A DNA stretch of 17,138 nucleotides from Deltaproteobacteria bacterium. GTDB lineage: Bacteria > Desulfobacterota > Desulfarculia > Adiutricales > Adiutricaceae. The position numbers and the translations under genes were made by a program. Position 1 is the stretch's first letter, and each line of letters begins with the position of its first letter. The DNA lies in the NCBI GenBank assembly GCA_031257955.1, contig JAIRNQ010000258.1, forward strand, positions 1-17,138, in the 5' to 3' direction. Below, piece after piece: positions 14,634-17,138 of this stretch. The notes below the pieces were generated by a model. That model saw only the letters and a list, made by a program, of their open reading frames with translations, did not search any database and had not been told where the DNA came from.

Positions 14634-15908
14634 TCACTTGGCCAAGGCCAGCGACATAATTGGGCAGTAGGTGACGATTAACAAATCGATGAGTATGACA
14701 ATGAAGAATAACTTACCGGCTTTGAAGAATTCGGAAACCTTTATGCCGCTAATGTTTGATGAGAGTAGCATGATCGTTCCCACCGGCGGGGTTAGGGCGC
14801 CGATAGCCACGTTCACGATAAGGATAATGCCAAAGTGGACCGGGTCTATGCCCAGAGCCAGGATGGTCGGTTTGAGGAGCGGGGTCAGGACGATGATTAT
14901 TGAATTTCCTTCCATGAAACAACCCAAGAACATCAAAAACAGGTTGATGGCCAGAAGGAATACGTAGCGGCTCTGGGTTAGGCCGGTCAAGAAAACCATG
15001 ATTTTTTGGGAGAGGCCTTCCCAGGAGAAAATCCAAGCCAGAACCGAGCAGGACATTATCACCAACATGATTGAGGCCGTGGAGACTAAGGTTTCTTTCA
15101 TGGCCGGACCCAAGTGGCAAATTTTAAGGTCTCGGTGGATGACGAAGCCGACTATAAGGGCGTAGGCCACGGCGATGGCCCCAGCCTCGGTGGGAGTAAA
15201 GATGCCGCTTCTGACCCCGCCGATTATGAGAACGATCAGCGTTAGGCTGGGAAGGGATCGTTTGAGAGTCCTTGGCCAAGTCCCGGGCGGGGTCGGATCT
15301 TTCCGGGGCGGCTCGTAGCCGTGCCGCCTTGAGAGGAAAGCCACGGTGGCCATGAAGGTTAGGCACATGAAGACGCCGGGAAGAATCCCGGCCATGAACA
15401 TCCTTCTAATCGATATCTCAGCGGTGAAGCCGTAAAGGATAAGGCCCAAGCCAGGCGGGATTATTGGCGTTATGAGGGATCCTATGGCCGTGACCACGGT
15501 AGAAAAGCTCCTCGGGTACTTACGATCGACCATGGTGGGTACCATGATCTTGGTCATCATTGCGCAGTCGGCTAAGCTTGAGGCCGAGATACCACCCAGG
15601 AGGGTGCTTAAGAGTATGTTGGTTTGGGCGGTCCCTCCTCTCAGGCGTCGGGTCATCAGCGCGGCCAGATCCATCACCCGGTCGGTCACCCCGGCCCGGT
15701 TAAGGATGGCCCCCAGCAGGATAAAAAAAGGCACGGCCAAAAGGGCGTTGTTTTCGTTGGAGGCCACTAACCTTTGCACGGCAATCATCGGCGAGAGCCC
15801 CTCGGCCCCGATGAAATAAACGCAAATTGTGCTCAGAACGGCCACATAGATGGGGAGCCCCAATATCAGGAGAGCCAGTAGCGTCAGACAAGCGATAATC
15901 AGTAACAT
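14634..15908 (-). CDS. dctM: TRAP transporter large membrane subunit DctM
   Basis: This is the sodium-coupled transport channel of a tripartite TRAP system in the inner membrane. It has 424 residues, almost all hydrophobic segments (about 12). Family stretches visible include VPFFILLGAILNRAGVTDR, LLGGISASSLADCAMM, TAIGSLITPIIPPGLGLILYG, GIFTPTEAGAIAVAYALIVG and IGALTPPVGTIMLL. I chose ATG 15908: it follows GAGGAG closely, while the TTG at 15920 would itself overlap the ribosome-binding site. The stop is TGA 14636-14634. It is downstream of dctQ (86 bp, with a hairpin) and upstream of the URO-D-like gene, all on one strand. The solute is decided mainly by DctP and cannot be named here. Confidence 0.95.
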   Translation of the reverse strand: MLLIIACLTLLALLILGLPIYVAVLSTICVYFIGAEGLSPMIAVQRLVASNENNALLAVPFFILLGAILNRAGVTDRVMDLAALMTRRLRGGTAQTNILLSTLLGGISASSLADCAMMTKIMVPTMVDRKYPRSFSTVVTAIGSLITPIIPPGLGLILYGFTAEISIRRMFMAGILPGVFMCLTFMATVAFLSRRHGYEPPRKDPTPPGTWPRTLKRSLPSLTLIVLIIGGVRSGIFTPTEAGAIAVAYALIVGFVIHRDLKICHLGPAMKETLVSTASIMLVIMSCSVLAWIFSWEGLSQKIMVFLTGLTQSRYVFLLAINLFLMFLGCFMEGNSIIIVLTPLLKPTILALGIDPVHFGIILIVNVAIGALTPPVGTIMLLSSNISGIKVSEFFKAGKLFFIVILIDLLIVTYCPIMSLALAK

Positions 15909-15966
15909 GGGGCTCCTCAACTGGTTTGGGGCTTACCGGCCGGTTTGGGTATCCCGGGCATTCTCG

Positions 15967-16000
15967 GCCTAAGGCCAGGGAGGCAACTCTGGCCTTAGGC
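15967..16000 (-). promoter_or_regulatory. Hairpin spanning the dctQ stop codon
   Basis: GCCTAAGGCCAG (15967-15978) and its perfect reverse complement (15989-16000) surround a 10-base loop. The dctQ stop TAA (15997-15995) lies within one arm. The 12-bp stem separates dctQ from dctM by about 60 bases and could affect relative expression by stalling RNA decay. It has no U tract, so full termination is unlikely. Confidence 0.7.
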
Positions 16001-16471
16001 TTGGCTTTGATCGTCGGCGATTTCCTTGCGTGGCCGAAAGACGTAAACGAGCGAGACTATGGCGATGCCCGCCGCCCCTACCGGAATGGCCAGATTAACG
16101 TAGGTGTAAGGGATGTAGAGAATGTTGGTTATTTTGTTTCGGCCGATTACGGCCAACTTCAGACCAAAATAAACCAGCGGAACCATGGCCAGGGCAGTGA
16201 CTAGGCACGAGAAGCGTTCCAGCCAGTTTTTTCCCCGGGGCCCCAGAAAATTGGGGACGATGTCGATGGCCAAGGCCACTTTGTCCCAGGCGCAGACGAT
16301 ACCGCCGAACATAACCGCCCAGATTATGCAGATCATCTGAACTTCCTCGCACCAGGCCAAAGGGGAATTGAGAAAATACCTGGCGATCACGGCGGCGATG
16401 GTCAGGATAATCAAAACCGTCAGGCAAACGATACCCAGGATTTCAAAAATGAGTTTGACGATTTTTGGCAC
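15995..16471 (-). CDS. dctQ: TRAP transporter small membrane subunit DctQ
   Basis: This is the small integral-membrane partner of DctM in the TRAP complex. It has 158 residues with four hydrophobic helices (~8-30, ~42-62, ~86-108, ~120-144). Family features are the early ARYFLNSPLAWCEEVQ (30-45), where the 'N.P..W.EE' pattern is typical, followed by a hydrophobic II-A-MFGG stretch and a basic C terminus. The start is GTG 16471. AAGGA lies 9 bases upstream, and no ATG with a better site is present, so GTG is the best choice. It lies about 140 bp downstream of dctP. The stop codon is buried in a hairpin. Confidence 0.92.
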   Translation of the reverse strand: MPKIVKLIFEILGIVCLTVLIILTIAAVIARYFLNSPLAWCEEVQMICIIWAVMFGGIVCAWDKVALAIDIVPNFLGPRGKNWLERFSCLVTALAMVPLVYFGLKLAVIGRNKITNILYIPYTYVNLAIPVGAAGIAIVSLVYVFRPRKEIADDQSQA

Positions 16472-16491
16472 CCTTTCTGGTCCTTATTTTT

Positions 16492-16509
16492 GGCCCCCGG
16501 AAGGGGGCC
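16492..16509 (-). promoter_or_regulatory. Hairpin in the dctP-dctQ spacer
   Basis: GGCCCCC (16492-16498), tetraloop, GGGGGCC (16503-16509) form a perfect 7-bp GC stem. On the minus strand it is followed by A-rich sequence and then the dctQ ribosome-binding site. With no U tract it is not a full terminator. A 3'-protective hairpin after dctP would fit the higher amounts of binding protein usual in such operons. Confidence 0.55.
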
Positions 16510-16612
16510 TTAATGTCTGTGAGCCTTTGGTTGGAGGGTTTGGGCGACTGCCATCGGCGGCGGGCCTTGGGTTAAGGCTTGGACTAAAGGTTTTAGCCAA
16601 AGTCTTGGGGCG

Positions 16613-17138
16613 TCACTGGGTGGCGATGGCCCTGAGTTTGTCGTAGATGCCCGGGCTAAGGTCGGGGACGTCTAGATAGGCGGCCGGGGCCAACTTACGG
16701 AAGGCAACCAGATCTGGCTGTATAACCTCGACGCCCTCGGCTTTCATGGTCTCGACCATATCCGAGTCTTGCTTGAGGACCAAATCGCGGCTAATGGCGG
16801 CTACCTCTTCGGCCGTTTCGTTAAGGATGGTCAGGAGTTCGGTCGGCACGGTGTCAAAAAAGGCCGTCCCGCCTGCCCAGCCGATGGGCATGTATATATA
16901 GTCTATCATCGACATGTACTTGGCACCCTCGTAGAGCTTCTGGCCGTAAATGACAGCCACTGGGTTTTCGGCACCATCGATGACCCCTTGACTTAAGGCC
17001 GTATAGGCTTCGGCCAGGGGCATGGGGGTGGGCACTCCGCCCAGGGCTTGCATGGCCGCCACTTGGATGCGGCTGGCCGGGACGCGGATCTTGAGCCCAG
17101 ACAGATCGGCCGGGGTGACCACGGGCTTGCGAGATCGG
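16613..17138 (-). CDS. dctP: TRAP transporter solute-binding protein DctP (C-terminal part, cut by window edge)
   Basis: This periplasmic protein captures the solute and delivers it to DctQM. The visible part is about 175 residues. The frame is open to the right edge (…RSRKPVV before TPADL), so the true start and signal peptide lie outside; a GTG at 17122 in the frame is not the start. Family features are DLSGLKIRVPAS with the Arg that usually binds the solute carboxylate, GGVPTPMPLAEAYTALSQGVIDGAENP, and the region YEGAKYMSMIDYIYMPIGWAGG. This points to the DctP/SiaP family of binding proteins. The solute is probably a carboxylate or sugar acid, but its identity is not visible. It is first in the dctPQM order, with a GC hairpin between it and dctQ. 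Confidence 0.92.
   Translation of the reverse strand, partial: RSRKPVVTPADLSGLKIRVPASRIQVAAMQALGGVPTPMPLAEAYTALSQGVIDGAENPVAVIYGQKLYEGAKYMSMIDYIYMPIGWAGGTAFFDTVPTELLTILNETAEEVAAISRDLVLKQDSDMVETMKAEGVEVIQPDLVAFRKLAPAAYLDVPDLSPGIYDKLRAIATQ

Overview
The window comes from a bacterium and has two parts that differ in base composition. The first ~2.76 kb is AT-rich. It holds the end of a probable nucleotidyltransferase, a DUF6338-type membrane protein with a small overlapping partner, and a defective IS4/IS1634-superfamily insertion sequence. From about 2.78 kb onward the DNA is mostly GC-rich and carries metabolic and transport genes. TRAP transporters plus a complete sugar phosphotransferase system (PTS) suggest a Gram-negative, probably anaerobic or host-associated heterotroph. 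I cannot name the taxon from sequence alone.

Layout: 1-99, 3' end of a nucleotidyltransferase-like gene (+). 240-1098, DUF6338 gene plus small partner (+). 1249-2759, insertion sequence bounded by 36-bp inverted repeats, with a frameshifted and N-terminally incomplete transposase. 3075-3836, secreted protein of unknown function (+), followed by a strong bidirectional terminator. Every clear gene after that is on the minus strand. In transcription order these are dctP (cut by the window edge), dctQ, dctM, a URO-D-superfamily protein, an octopine/nopaline-dehydrogenase-family protein, fruK, fruA (IIA-IIB-IIC), ptsH and ptsI.

The four PTS genes form a complete fructose route. PtsI passes phosphate from PEP to HPr (PtsH), then to the IIA and IIB domains of FruA. 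FruA imports fructose as fructose-1-phosphate, and FruK converts that to fructose-1,6-bisphosphate. The TRAP genes import an organic acid or similar solute of unknown identity. The URO-D-like and opine-dehydrogenase-like proteins downstream may process it, but that is inferred only from position.

The most unusual structural trait is in the spacers. The gaps between these minus-strand genes are long (roughly 90-1200 bp), and many carry short direct-repeat arrays, each with its own unit: 59-bp units duplicating the 3' end of fruA, 51 bp x3, 102 bp x2, 56 bp x2 and about 48 bp x2. Strong hairpins are also frequent. I found no tRNA, rRNA or CRISPR array.
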